Source: DATDOR01 sp035512695
GTDB taxonomy: Bacteria; Chloroflexota; Anaerolineae; Anaerolineales; JABWBV01
Assembly: GCA_035512695.1 (NCBI GenBank)
Contig: DATKDL010000146.1
Span: forward strand, 10,807-74,806
Length of the DNA: 64,000 bases
Reading direction: 5' to 3'
The notes beneath the pieces are model-generated. The model was given only the letters and a program-made list of their open reading frames with translations. It was not told the DNA's origin and made no database searches. The translations under genes and the position numbers were made by a program. Below, piece after piece: positions 9,181 through 16,939 of this stretch (within the stretch, counting starts at the first letter, position 1; each line of letters opens with the position of its first letter).

Positions 9181-10019
9181 ACCAGGTAGGCTTTCTGGGC
9201 GAGATCGCCGGGATTTTCCACGCGCGGATAAGCTGTTCGCATAGCGTGTACTCGATATTGCAGGCGAGATAAAGTTTCCCAGGCCGCCGCAGCGGCGTCC
9301 GGGCCGTGGAGTTCGAGAAAAATGACGGGACAGGTCATTTCCAGCGTCCGAACCATCCCCGACAGCGCAAGTGCCTCGCCGCCTTCGATATCGATCTTGA
9401 CCAGGTCAGGCGGGGGATGGCCGAGTTCGATCACGAAATGGTCGATCGAGATGCCCGGCACCGTGATCGTATCGCCGCGATCCTGGGGATCGGCGCCCGG
9501 CTCAATTACCCGACCGGTCGCATGGGATGCGCCACGAATAAAACGCACCTCCCGGTTTGCATCGATCACCGCTGCATGCGTGATTGTGACGGTGGATTCG
9601 AAGCCGTTCAGCCTGACATGTTCGTCCAGCCGCGCGGCATTCTCCGGCAGGGCCTCGAAAGCGAACACCCGGCCGGTTTCCCCGGTCATCCTCGCCATCA
9701 GCAGCGTGATATAGCCGATATTCGCGCCGATGTCGTAAAGGGTCATCCCGGGTCCGGCGAAATCGGCCATAGCCTGGTGGAGCTGCGGTTCGTACGTGCC
9801 CAGCCAATAATCCTTTTCGCTTTGCAGGTCAAGGACCATTCTGGAGCCGGCCAACGGTCCGGCGGCGACGGCGATCTCGGCGTGGCCGGCCGGTGCGGCC
9901 CGGTTGAGGGCTTTGCGGATCAGGCGGGTGACCGGTCCGAGCCGGTACATTCCCTGCCGCAGCGGCCCGGGGAGCAGCCGGGCGATCCGAGCCGAAGTTT
10001 TGAGGAGGAAGCTGCCCAT
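9156..10019 (-). CDS. FkbM family SAM-dependent methyltransferase
   Basis: The 287-aa protein has the class I methyltransferase glycine motif YDIGANIGYITLLMAR (about residues 97-112). FAFEALPENAARL is the acidic ribose-binding strand, and VKIDIEGGEALALSGM is the FkbM-type signature. FkbM proteins methylate hydroxyl groups of sugars or secondary metabolites. Set between glycosyltransferases, it probably decorates a surface glycan. The ATG follows AAGGCAG. It lies eight bases after the end of the unrecognised 439-aa gene, so the two are likely co-transcribed. Confidence 0.85.
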   Translation of the reverse strand: MGSFLLKTSARIARLLPGPLRQGMYRLGPVTRLIRKALNRAAPAGHAEIAVAAGPLAGSRMVLDLQSEKDYWLGTYEPQLHQAMADFAGPGMTLYDIGANIGYITLLMARMTGETGRVFAFEALPENAARLDEHVRLNGFESTVTITHAAVIDANREVRFIRGASHATGRVIEPGADPQDRGDTITVPGISIDHFVIELGHPPPDLVKIDIEGGEALALSGMVRTLEMTCPVIFLELHGPDAAAAAWETLSRLQYRVHAMRTAYPRVENPGDLAQKAYLVCLPGENP

Positions 10020-10027
10020 CGACTGCC

Positions 10028-11347
10028 TTAACGGACCTGCCAGCCCAGTTTCTCCATATAATCCTTGATCCGGACCACACCGATCATCCTTTCGTAGTAG
10101 AAGTTATTCACCACCCGGATCACCTCCGCCCGGGCGACCTCCGCTTCTTCGCTCAGGCCCTCACTGGGATCGTGCCGGCCCAGTTCGTCCCGAAGCCGAA
10201 GGAGCAGGCTCACGATCGCTTCCTCCTCGCCGCCTTCGAGGACCCGGATGACGAGCATGATCAGTTCCTGGGCCTGGGCCATCAACTGTTCCTTCGAAAA
10301 AGTCGATCCCGGGAAGAAGACATCGTCGATCGTCCGGATCAGGGCCCAGATCTGGTACAGGACGGTCGCGGGTTCGTCGAAAAGCTCGCGCAGATACAGG
10401 GCTTCCTCGTAGCGCCCGGTCAGCCGGAACACGTTGTACATGCGCTTGGCGGCTTTGCCGTAATTCAAGTCATCGGTGATGTATTTGGCGATCTGCTCTT
10501 CCAGCGCGTCGACGTATTCATCTAATGCGTTCCCGGCGACGTTCCGGGCCAGCTTGGAGAAGATCGGGATCGACTCGGCTTCGAGATAGACTTCCTGGAA
10601 GTACGGGTCCAGGTATCCGTCGAGCGCTACGATGCTTCCGTCCGGCGCTTCCCAGGTGACATCGAGCATGTTGCTGGCGTTGATCAGTTCCTTTCGAAGC
10701 GGATCGGCCACGACCCAATCCAATTTCGTCCATCCCGCATTGTGCGCCATCGCCTCCCAGTCCAGGCGGACGGGTTCGCCTTCCGGGGATGTGCCTTCGA
10801 CAAAGCCGCGCTCGATCTCTTCAGGCGACCAGGTCAGCGAACCGCCGGCTTTGTTCAGCCGGCCGTCGCGAACGACATCGGAAGGATATGAGCCCATGCG
10901 GACCTCAATCAGCTGGTAGTGATCGCCTTTGCGCGTGTCGAGCGCCTTCCGCCGCAGGATCCGGCTGAGGATGCGGCAGGCCTCTTCCTGCGTCGGGGCT
11001 TTGATATTGACTCTTTCAAAGAAATCGGCGTCGCCGGGGTACGTCTGGATTTTGGACTGGGCCGCCGAGCCGGAAAGCGCCAGCGCCGTCTCGACCACAC
11101 CCGGTTCGTCGCCGAACTCGACCAGGTCCCCGATCTTGCGGAAGTGGGCCAGGTCGGCCGAGGAGAAATCCAGCATGACGGCTTTGTGCCCGAACACGCC
11201 GGTCCCGACATCGACGACGACGTCGCCCTCTGTCGGGTTGGCCGCCATCTGGGCCAGCCACTGGAGGGCATCGGCCTCATCGATAACGACTCCCAGGCGT
11301 TTCGCGGAGGCGATAATTTGCTTCAGATCGGTTGTTTGGTCGGACAT
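10028..11347 (-). CDS. Protein of unknown function, 439 aa, acidic and mostly helical
   Basis: The start is set at ATG 11347 because AAAGGAGAG precedes it by a few bases. A longer open frame to 11632 only shadows the exonuclease on the same strand. The N-terminal part (VVVDVGTGVFGHKAV) is mixed alpha/beta. The middle contains FVEGTSPEGEPVRLDWEAMA and a substrate-like region around DPYFQEVYLEAESIPIF. The last 180 residues are long charged helices, and cysteines are nearly absent. No signal peptide or membrane segment is seen. I recognise no family. Its position 3' of an exonuclease and 5' of an FkbM methyltransferase gives no clear functional hint. Confidence 0.75.
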   Translation of the reverse strand: MSDQTTDLKQIIASAKRLGVVIDEADALQWLAQMAANPTEGDVVVDVGTGVFGHKAVMLDFSSADLAHFRKIGDLVEFGDEPGVVETALALSGSAAQSKIQTYPGDADFFERVNIKAPTQEEACRILSRILRRKALDTRKGDHYQLIEVRMGSYPSDVVRDGRLNKAGGSLTWSPEEIERGFVEGTSPEGEPVRLDWEAMAHNAGWTKLDWVVADPLRKELINASNMLDVTWEAPDGSIVALDGYLDPYFQEVYLEAESIPIFSKLARNVAGNALDEYVDALEEQIAKYITDDLNYGKAAKRMYNVFRLTGRYEEALYLRELFDEPATVLYQIWALIRTIDDVFFPGSTFSKEQLMAQAQELIMLVIRVLEGGEEEAIVSLLLRLRDELGRHDPSEGLSEEAEVARAEVIRVVNNFYYERMIGVVRIKDYMEKLGWQVR

Positions 11348-11375
11348 GGTCTCTCCTTTTGTACCGGATCGGTTT

Positions 11376-11936
11376 TTATGAACTTGCGTTGGAGTCGCGC
11401 AGATCGTCGAGGATCCGGGCGAACAGTTTTGCCTGGTCGATCGCGTCTTCCAGGGCGTTGTGCCGAAAAGTGTGATCGAGTGGGTAATCTCGCTGGAGCG
11501 CAGCGCCGGCCTGTCCGAAATTGGTGAGCTGTTTGAAACCCATGTAAAAGGCCTTGATGTCCAGCGCGTTGTGCCCGAATGGATTGCGGGCGAGATACCG
11601 GTGGAAATAATCGTTGACAAACATCCAATCAAAAGCGGCGTTCAGCGCCACGAACACCGGGCGGGTATTCGCCGGCGTATGCCGCTCGATCCAGCCGGCG
11701 AAGGCCGCCATCGCTTCGGCCGGCGCAGTTCCACCGGATTCTAACCGCTCGCGGGAGAGTTTGTGGATCTGCATCGATTCAGGGTCGAACCGCTCACGGT
11801 CCGGCTTTAGTTCGCAGTAATAGGTCGTACCGGGATCGTCCAACAGGCAGGCGCCGATTGCGAGCAGCGCGCAATCAGATGGGTTCGGGCCGGCCGTTTC
11901 GATGTCGACGGAGAAGTGGATTTCGGCAGGTGTCAT
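11376..11936 (-). CDS. DEDDh 3'-5' exonuclease, RNase T/DnaQ-like
   Basis: This 186-aa exonuclease has all three catalytic motifs: Exo I SVDIETAG (Asp and Glu), Exo II NAAFDW (Asp) and Exo III HNALEDA (His and Asp). The length equals a bare exonuclease domain without a polymerase partner. RNase T trims tRNA and other RNA 3' ends, whereas DnaQ-like proteins proofread DNA. The HKLS segment in the middle and the small size fit either. The ATG overlaps the stop of the upstream glycosyltransferase as ATGA, so it is probably translationally coupled to it. Confidence 0.85.
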   Translation of the reverse strand: MTPAEIHFSVDIETAGPNPSDCALLAIGACLLDDPGTTYYCELKPDRERFDPESMQIHKLSRERLESGGTAPAEAMAAFAGWIERHTPANTRPVFVALNAAFDWMFVNDYFHRYLARNPFGHNALDIKAFYMGFKQLTNFGQAGAALQRDYPLDHTFRHNALEDAIDQAKLFARILDDLRDSNASS

Positions 11937-12949
11937 TTCTCGAGCAGCTCCTTAAGATAGGCCTGGACCATCCTGTCCAGCACGAACATCTTTTCAGCCC
12001 GCGCGCGCGCCGACCGGCGGTACACTGCCTGGTTTTCGAAAACCTGCGCTGCGGCGCGCGCCAGCCCCTCGGTATCCGGCGGTTCCAACTGCCACGGGTC
12101 GCCGCCGTAAGGAGCAATGCCCCCTGCATCGGTCCCGACCAGCTCGCGCAGCGCGCCGGTGTCGAAGGCGGTGACCGGCAGGCCGCAGGCGAGGGCTTCG
12201 ATCACGGCGTTCGGGCAGGCGGGGTTCAGGTCGGCCGAGAACAGGACATGCGCCGAGCGGTCCAGCGCCGGGATCTCGGCCGCCGGTACCCACCCCAGCC
12301 ATTCGATCGCGTCGTCGTTGAACCGAGTCTGGATTTCGGCGGATACCCGGCCCGCCACGACCAGTTCGACCGGAAGCGGCAGGATCTCGCTCAATATGGC
12401 GCGCAGCCGGACGGCCGTGTCGAGCCCGGCTTCATACCCTCCCTGGAGGTTCCCTTCGACGAGCAGCAGCCTGAAATGATCGGTGGGTCTCTCTTCGGGA
12501 CCTTCCGGCGTGTACCGGTCCAGATCGACGGCGTTGTGGATCACGACGGCGGGCTGCCGGGCGGGTCCGTACGACCGTTCCCACCAGTCCTGTACGAACC
12601 GGCTCTGGTAGACGATCCGGTCAGCGTACCGGTCCCGGATCGTCTGCAGCAGCAGGTTTCCGATTTCGGCGCGCAGGGTGTGGCGGATCCCGGTCCGGCG
12701 GTGGCGGTGGATCCAGTTGATCCCGTCCAGGCGCTGGACGATCCGGATCCCGCGCCGCCGCGCCCGGCGCAGCCCCGCCAGGTCCCGCGTCCCGCCGATG
12801 ACGAGCACCGCAGCGAGATCCGGGTCGTCGACGCCGGCCGCGATCCGGATTCCGCGGTTTGCCAGCCCGGTGGTAAGCTTGTCCCGGAAACTGACCATCC
12901 CGCCCACGCCGTGGACATGCGGGATAAGACCGATCGTTCTATGATCCAT
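11933..12949 (-). CDS. Group 1 glycosyltransferase
   Basis: The 338-aa GT-B protein begins MDHRTIGLIPHVHGVGG, a typical nucleotide-free GT4 N-terminus with a Gly-rich turn. The C-terminal half holds VLFSADLNPACPNAVIEALA, whose Pro-Asn-x-x-x-Glu element contacts the donor sugar. The start at 12949 is chosen because a TACAAT box (12957-12962) lies seven bases upstream with no Shine-Dalgarno site; an in-frame ATG at 12976 is less attractive. It overlaps the end of the lectin-like gene by 11 bases. Donor and acceptor are unknown. Confidence 0.83.
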   Translation of the reverse strand: MDHRTIGLIPHVHGVGGMVSFRDKLTTGLANRGIRIAAGVDDPDLAAVLVIGGTRDLAGLRRARRRGIRIVQRLDGINWIHRHRRTGIRHTLRAEIGNLLLQTIRDRYADRIVYQSRFVQDWWERSYGPARQPAVVIHNAVDLDRYTPEGPEERPTDHFRLLLVEGNLQGGYEAGLDTAVRLRAILSEILPLPVELVVAGRVSAEIQTRFNDDAIEWLGWVPAAEIPALDRSAHVLFSADLNPACPNAVIEALACGLPVTAFDTGALRELVGTDAGGIAPYGGDPWQLEPPDTEGLARAAAQVFENQAVYRRSARARAEKMFVLDRMVQAYLKELLEK

Positions 12950-13757
12950 GCTCGGAATTGTATCCGGCGGAGGCAAATTCCAACGATCGTGCGTTGATCG
13001 CGGCTGCTTTGATCTCCAGCCACTGCGGCTCCGGACAGCCGTGAAGCCCGTACCGAAGCCGGCCCTCCGGAGTGAACGCGGCGAACTGGTTGTCGATCCA
13101 GATCACCAGCGCCAGCGGTGAGGCTGGGGATACCCGGGTCGTGTGCACCAGGTCGCCGTCGATCCGGAAGTCGACCGAATCCCGGCCCCATACCAACCGG
13201 TATTCGTGTTCGCCGGTGACATCGATCCCGGCGGGTGCGCTGCCCGATTCATGAATTACGCGCCGGCTGAGGTACGTGCGCAGCCTGCGGGCCACCGGGG
13301 TTATGGCGAACAGCGGCAGGCCGAACAGGACCGGCAGCAGCTTCCGGATAGGCTGGTCCGTGGATCGGAACGTCTGGGCGAGGAAACCCCGGCCCGGCAG
13401 GTCGTCCCGAAAAGTCAGATGGCTTGCGCGGGGGGCATAAAAGAACCAGGCCGCTTGCGGCAGCGCCGGCAGCGGATCGGTTCTGCCGAGACCGAGCGAG
13501 AACTTCCCCGGTGCATTCCAGAACCCGAACCCCCAGGTTCCCGGGACATCGGCAGAAACCGCACGGGCGCGCAGGGAGAGATCGACGGGCGGGGACCATG
13601 GATACGCCTTTCTTCGCAGACCTGCGTAATCATCGACCTGGGCCAGCCGCACGCGGCGGCTCGACCCGGAGGGGATATCCAGGCGCAGACCCCCGGTTTG
13701 AATCTCCTTGACCTGGGCGCCGGTCGAGTATCTTTTACGGACGTAGAACGGTTCCAC
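12939..13757 (-). CDS. Concanavalin A-like/GH16-like beta-sandwich protein of unknown function
   Basis: This 272-aa protein alternates short beta strands, with motifs GTWGFGFWNAPG, EYRLVWGRDSVDFRIDGDLV and LVIWIDNQFAAFTPEG. These resemble the sandwich of GH16/laminin-G type folds. The catalytic EXDXXE box of GH16 laminarinases is not evident, so a sugar-binding or lost-activity role is plausible. A hydrophobic stretch (LLPVLFGLPLFAITPVA) sits in the middle. The GTG start follows a TATAAT box (13765-13770) by seven bases without a Shine-Dalgarno site, so it may be leaderless and head the glycosyltransferase block. Confidence 0.6.
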   Translation of the reverse strand: MEPFYVRKRYSTGAQVKEIQTGGLRLDIPSGSSRRVRLAQVDDYAGLRRKAYPWSPPVDLSLRARAVSADVPGTWGFGFWNAPGKFSLGLGRTDPLPALPQAAWFFYAPRASHLTFRDDLPGRGFLAQTFRSTDQPIRKLLPVLFGLPLFAITPVARRLRTYLSRRVIHESGSAPAGIDVTGEHEYRLVWGRDSVDFRIDGDLVHTTRVSPASPLALVIWIDNQFAAFTPEGRLRYGLHGCPEPQWLEIKAAAINARSLEFASAGYNSEHGS

Positions 13758-13764
13758 GCAGGAT

Positions 13765-13770
13765 ATTATA
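13765..13770 (-). promoter_or_regulatory. TATAAT -10 box seven bases before the GTG of the GH16-like gene
   Basis: The minus strand reads TATAAT, seven bases, then GTG, with no ribosome-binding sequence between them. This fits initiation of transcription at or next to the start codon. No good -35 box is apparent, so the call rests on the perfect -10 and spacing. Confidence 0.45.
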
Positions 13771-13840
13771 AGATCTAGATGGTAACTACTCAGCCAATTT
13801 TTCCCGGAATTTCAGCCGCAGCCTGAGTGATTACTCCAGA

Positions 13841-13849
13841 TGTTATAAT
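13841..13849 (+). promoter_or_regulatory. Extended -10 promoter (TGT TATAAT) of the MBL-fold gene
   Basis: TGTTATAAT lies 41 bases before the ATG at 13891. It gives a leader of roughly 35 bases that contains the AGGAG site at 13881-13885. No convincing -35 box is seen, which is usual for extended -10 promoters. Confidence 0.55.
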
Positions 13850-13890
13850 TCCTCGTTCGAGTTCGAAATCACTTGCTCACAGGAGCCTTA

Positions 13891-14535
13891 ATGGAAATTG
13901 CCTGGTACGGTTTATCTTGCTTCCGTCTGACCGAGCGTGGGAAAGCGACCGTCGTCACTGACCCCTATGATCACACCCGGATCGGCTATGGGGCGCTCAA
14001 GTTGCGCGCCGATATCGTCTCCGTCAGCCACGATGCACCGGGTCACAACCACGTCAAGGCGGTCAAAGGTGTGGAGCACATCATCGACGGTCCGGGGGAA
14101 TACGAGATCGGGGAAGTATTCATCACGGGCGTTCGCACCCAGACCGGAAAGCGGTCCAGGAACGGCTCGGGTTCGAATACCCTTTACGTCTTCGATTACG
14201 ATGGGGTCACGATCGCTCATCTTGGAGATTTGGAGCGCACCCTGACCCAGTCCGAGGTGGACGCCCTGGGCACCGTCAGCGTCGCGCTGGTGCCGGTCGG
14301 AGGCGGGAGCAGCATGTCGGCTTCGCAAGCCGCTGAAGTGATCAGTATGCTGGACCCCGGAATCGTCATCCCGATGCATTACAAAACCAGCGAGACCTCT
14401 CTTAAGCTCGAGCCGCTGAGCAAATTCATTAAGGAAATGGGCCTGGGAACGGTGAAGCCTGTGGCTGCGCTCAAGGTGACCCCTTCATCGGTACCGGAAG
14501 AAACCCAGGTCGTCGTGCTCGACCCGGTAAGTTAG
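13891..14535 (+). CDS. MBL-fold metal-dependent hydrolase, UlaG-like
   Basis: The 214-aa protein starts at MEIAWYGLSCFRL, six bases after AGGAG; an upstream in-frame start lacks such a site. It has a beta-lactamase fold with reduced metal motifs: SHDAPGHNH in place of the classical HxHxDH, HLGDLE with the bridging Asp, and MHYKTSE with the last His. UlaG-like proteins of this short type hydrolyse phosphoesters or lactones. The substrate is unknown and one metal site may be altered. A 20-bp hairpin follows the stop. Confidence 0.82.
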   Translation: MEIAWYGLSCFRLTERGKATVVTDPYDHTRIGYGALKLRADIVSVSHDAPGHNHVKAVKGVEHIIDGPGEYEIGEVFITGVRTQTGKRSRNGSGSNTLYVFDYDGVTIAHLGDLERTLTQSEVDALGTVSVALVPVGGGSSMSASQAAEVISMLDPGIVIPMHYKTSETSLKLEPLSKFIKEMGLGTVKPVAALKVTPSSVPEETQVVVLDPVS

Positions 14536-14543
14536 CGCGCGGG

Positions 14544-14600
14544 GAGGATGGCGGTGCCCGGCTTCCGGACCTCGCCCGGCAGCCGGGCACCGCCATCCTC
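14544..14600. terminator. Long hairpin, 20-bp perfect stem
   Basis: Arms 14544-14563 and 14581-14600 pair perfectly over 20 bp around a 17-nt loop that is itself GC-rich. It starts nine bases after the MBL-fold stop. Only TTG follows the right arm, so there is no U-run. Confidence 0.65.
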
Positions 14601-14636
14601 TTGAATTTCGGAAATGCAAACCCGAAGGAGTATCGC

Positions 14637-14939
14637 TTGGCTGTAAAAATTCTGATGACCTGGGATCTACTGCCCGGGAAGGAACAGGATTACTTTGAAT
14701 TCGTGGTTCGGGATTTCATCCCCGGCATGCAGGAGATCGGTCTGCAGCCGAGCGATGCCTGGTATACCTACTATGGGGACCATCCGCAGATCATGGCCGG
14801 CGCGGTCGTCAATTCGATGGATGAGATGGACCGGCTGATCAACTCGGATGACTGGCATGAATTGACCCGGCAGTTGATGGAATACGTCCAGGATTTCGAG
14901 TACAAGATCGTCCCGGCCCGCGGGGGTTTTCAGCTTTAG
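14637..14939 (+). CDS. Small dimeric alpha/beta-barrel-like protein of unknown function
   Basis: The 100-aa protein is set to start at TTG 14637, because AAGGAG ends six bases before it and any further upstream start would lie inside the hairpin. The predicted beta-alpha-beta-beta-alpha-beta pattern begins with VKILMTWDLLPG and FEFVVRDFIPG. AGAVVNSMDEMDRLIN and YKIVPARGGFQL close it. This resembles EthD/NIPSNAP-like ferredoxin-fold barrels, a fold guess only. Its stop overlaps the GTG of the next methyltransferase by one base, so the pair is co-translated. Confidence 0.72.
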   Translation: MAVKILMTWDLLPGKEQDYFEFVVRDFIPGMQEIGLQPSDAWYTYYGDHPQIMAGAVVNSMDEMDRLINSDDWHELTRQLMEYVQDFEYKIVPARGGFQL

Positions 14940-15760
14940 TGCGTTTCCAGGATCCCGACCATCTCAGAAAGGTCCAGTACGGCGATCCCGCCCGGCTTGA
15001 CGCCCGTATTCGCTTGCACGCGCTGTACGGGACCAACCCCCTCGATTTTCACCGCTGGATTTTCGAAGAAACCGTCCGCGAACTACCTCCGGACGCCCGG
15101 CTGCTCGAGGTGGGCGGCGGGCACGGCCGGCTGTGGTCCGTCAATGCAGACCGCATTCCTCCGGGCTGGACCATCGCACTTTCTGACTTTTCGCCCGGCA
15201 TGATTGGGGGTGCGGCCCGGGACGAGGCGCTTCGGTCCCATGGCCGGATCACGTTTGCCTGTCTGGATGCGCAGCGGCTCCCGTATGCGCGGGCCGCGTT
15301 CGACGCCGTCTGCGCCCATTTCATGCTTTACCACGTACCGGATCGAGAGCGGGCGTTTCGGGAAATCCGCCGGGTGCTCAAACCCGGGGGGCGTTTCTAT
15401 GCAACCACGCTCGGGCGCGGCCACCTGCGGGAGATCTACGAGCTGGCGGAGCGGGTGGATGCGGATGTGGCGGAGCGAGCCCGAGAGGATTGGGAGCTCT
15501 CTTTCCGCCTGGACAACGGCCCGGAGGAGTTAGCGGCGCATTTCCCGGAAGTCGAACTGCGGCGCTACGAAGATGCACTCGAGATCACAGCGGCCGAACC
15601 GCTCAGCGATTACGTCCGTTCCCTGGCCAGCGCCGAGAAGTGGGGGCCTCGCGAGGTTGAGCGGCTGCGCGAGGAGATCGACCGCTGGTTGGAGCGGGAA
15701 GGCGTCATCCGCGTCCGGAAGGAAGTCGGAATGTTTTCCTGCCGCCGGTCAGACCGCTGA
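14939..15760 (+). CDS. Class I SAM-dependent methyltransferase (UbiE/COQ5-like)
   Basis: The 273-aa protein has motif I LLEVGGGHGRLW, an acidic loop at LSDFSPGMI, the substrate-site strand AVCAHFMLYHVPD, and REIRRVLKPGGRFY. These are the core of small-molecule methyltransferases. The final 80 residues are charged helices of unknown use. The start is GTG within TAGTG, overlapping the previous stop. The substrate is not deducible. Its 3' end overlaps the convergent DUF6295-like gene by 12 bases. Confidence 0.85.
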   Translation: MRFQDPDHLRKVQYGDPARLDARIRLHALYGTNPLDFHRWIFEETVRELPPDARLLEVGGGHGRLWSVNADRIPPGWTIALSDFSPGMIGGAARDEALRSHGRITFACLDAQRLPYARAAFDAVCAHFMLYHVPDRERAFREIRRVLKPGGRFYATTLGRGHLREIYELAERVDADVAERAREDWELSFRLDNGPEELAAHFPEVELRRYEDALEITAAEPLSDYVRSLASAEKWGPREVERLREEIDRWLEREGVIRVRKEVGMFSCRRSDR

Positions 15761-16036
15761 TCCCGGTTCCTCCTCCAGGTGTCCTCCGGTCTCGGCCCGG
15801 TCGAGCACATCCAGGATGCCTGCGACCAGCGCGCGGGCGGACTGCTCGCTGAGCTCCACCGCGACACGAGCCCCGGTTCCCAGGCTTTCATTGACGAAGT
15901 CGATATTCAGGGCGTGTTCGAAAGGGGCGTCGAAAGGGTGGTCGAAGGACAGGTTGGCTTCCCCCAACCGGAACCAGCCGTCCCGTCCCTTCCCGCTGCC
16001 GCTGATTTTGATTCGTTCGGTGATCATCGTGCACAT
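15749..16036 (-). CDS. DUF6295-like small protein
   Basis: This 95-aa protein begins MCTMITERIKISGSGKGRDG, preceded by AAGGAGTCTTGC. Longer in-frame starts run into the palindrome at 16060. The body has LSFDHPFDAPFEHALNIDF and a C-terminal ARVAVELSEQSARALVAG helix. The whole layout matches the small family I know as DUF6295; the name is from memory and unchecked. Function is unknown. It lies downstream of a dienelactone hydrolase on the same strand, separated by a 68-base palindrome. Confidence 0.75.
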   Translation of the reverse strand: MCTMITERIKISGSGKGRDGWFRLGEANLSFDHPFDAPFEHALNIDFVNESLGTGARVAVELSEQSARALVAGILDVLDRAETGGHLEEEPGSAV

Positions 16037-16059
16037 GCAAGACTCCTTGGAATGGTTTA

Positions 16060-16127
16060 CGAAAAACGAACGGTGCGGGAGCAGGCGGGGGCGCGCCCCC
16101 GCCTGCTCCCGCACCGTTCGTTTTTCG
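16060..16127. terminator. Perfect 68-nt palindrome, 34-bp arms, no loop
   Basis: Positions 16060-16127 equal their own reverse complement, with the centre at CG|CG between 16093 and 16094. It lies directly after the stop of the dienelactone hydrolase (16133) and before the DUF6295-like gene. A TTTTT run closes each arm on its strand, so it may terminate both ways. Mutual perfection over 34 bp is unusual. Confidence 0.75.
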
Positions 16128-16132
16128 AACCT

Positions 16133-16888
16133 TTACGACAGGGTGCGCTGCAAAAATTCCCAGATTTTATTCCATCCGTCGATCGTCTGGCTCTGGCGGT
16201 AGTTTGGGCGGTGGTAGTAGAAGAAGCCGTGTCCGGCGTCCGGGTAGATGTGGAATTCGTGATCTTTGCCGTGTTTTTTTAGTTCAGCCTCGTGTTCGGC
16301 CACCTGTGCCGGGGTGGGGCTCTGGTCTTCCTCCCCGAAAATCCCCAGGATCGGGCACGGCAGGTCTTTCGTATAGTCAATCGGGGCGACCGGTCTGGCG
16401 GGGGTGAGCGAATCGGGCGCCATGACGACACCGCCGCCCCAGCAATCGACGACGGCTTCGAAGCCGGGGGTCCGGCAGGCAGTCAGGAATGCGTGCCGGC
16501 CGCCCGAACAGGTCCCGAAAATGCCGGCCTTTCCGTTCGAGTTGGGCAGCGACTTCAAAAAGCCAAGCGCCCCTGCCAGGTCCCCGACCGCCTGGTCGTC
16601 CGGGATGCCGCCCTCCGCCCGGACTTTGGCCGCGACGTCTTCGGGCGTCCCGTGCCCGGATCGAAAGTACAGGTTTGGTGAAATCGCGGCGTAGCCGTGA
16701 TTGGCAAAGCGTAGAGTCGCTTCCCGGTACCACTCATCCCAACCGGGCATGTGGTGCACCAGTACCATCCCGGGATACGGGCCCGGCCCCAACGGCCGGG
16801 CGTAATAAGCATTGATCGTTTCACCGCCTGCGCCGATCATCGTGACCGTTTCGGCGAGGATCCCTTCGTACATTTCTGTTGTATACAT
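16133..16888 (-). CDS. Dienelactone hydrolase family protein
   Basis: The 251-aa alpha/beta hydrolase starts at ATG 16888 with AGGAGCGCTAACC before it. The longer open frame upstream only mirrors mutY and has been cut off. The catalytic triad is visible: nucleophile Cys in FGTCSGG, Asp in GEEDQS and His in DAGHGF. This is the Cys-Asp-His set of dienelactone hydrolases, which open lactone rings in aromatic degradation, though many homologues have other esters as substrates. It is divergent from mutY with a 51-base shared promoter region containing TATAAT on the minus strand (16922-16927). Confidence 0.88.
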   Translation of the reverse strand: MYTTEMYEGILAETVTMIGAGGETINAYYARPLGPGPYPGMVLVHHMPGWDEWYREATLRFANHGYAAISPNLYFRSGHGTPEDVAAKVRAEGGIPDDQAVGDLAGALGFLKSLPNSNGKAGIFGTCSGGRHAFLTACRTPGFEAVVDCWGGGVVMAPDSLTPARPVAPIDYTKDLPCPILGIFGEEDQSPTPAQVAEHEAELKKHGKDHEFHIYPDAGHGFFYYHRPNYRQSQTIDGWNKIWEFLQRTLS

Positions 16889-16921
16889 GGTTAGCGCTCC
16901 TGGGCAGTTACGATTTCCGGT

Positions 16922-16927
16922 ATTATA
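16922..16927 (-). promoter_or_regulatory. -10 box (TATAAT) in the mutY/dienelactone hydrolase divergent region
   Basis: The minus strand reads TATAAT 34 bases upstream of the hydrolase ATG, leaving room for its AGGAG site. The plus strand offers TATTAT at about 16921 for mutY. No clear -35 boxes are seen for either direction. Confidence 0.4.
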
Positions 16928-16939
16928 CAGGCAGGCAAG

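Noticed and set aside
11348..11632. Extension of the 439-aa ORF to 534 aa
   Set aside because: It overlaps the exonuclease on the same strand in another frame; AAAGGAGAG supports the start at 11347.
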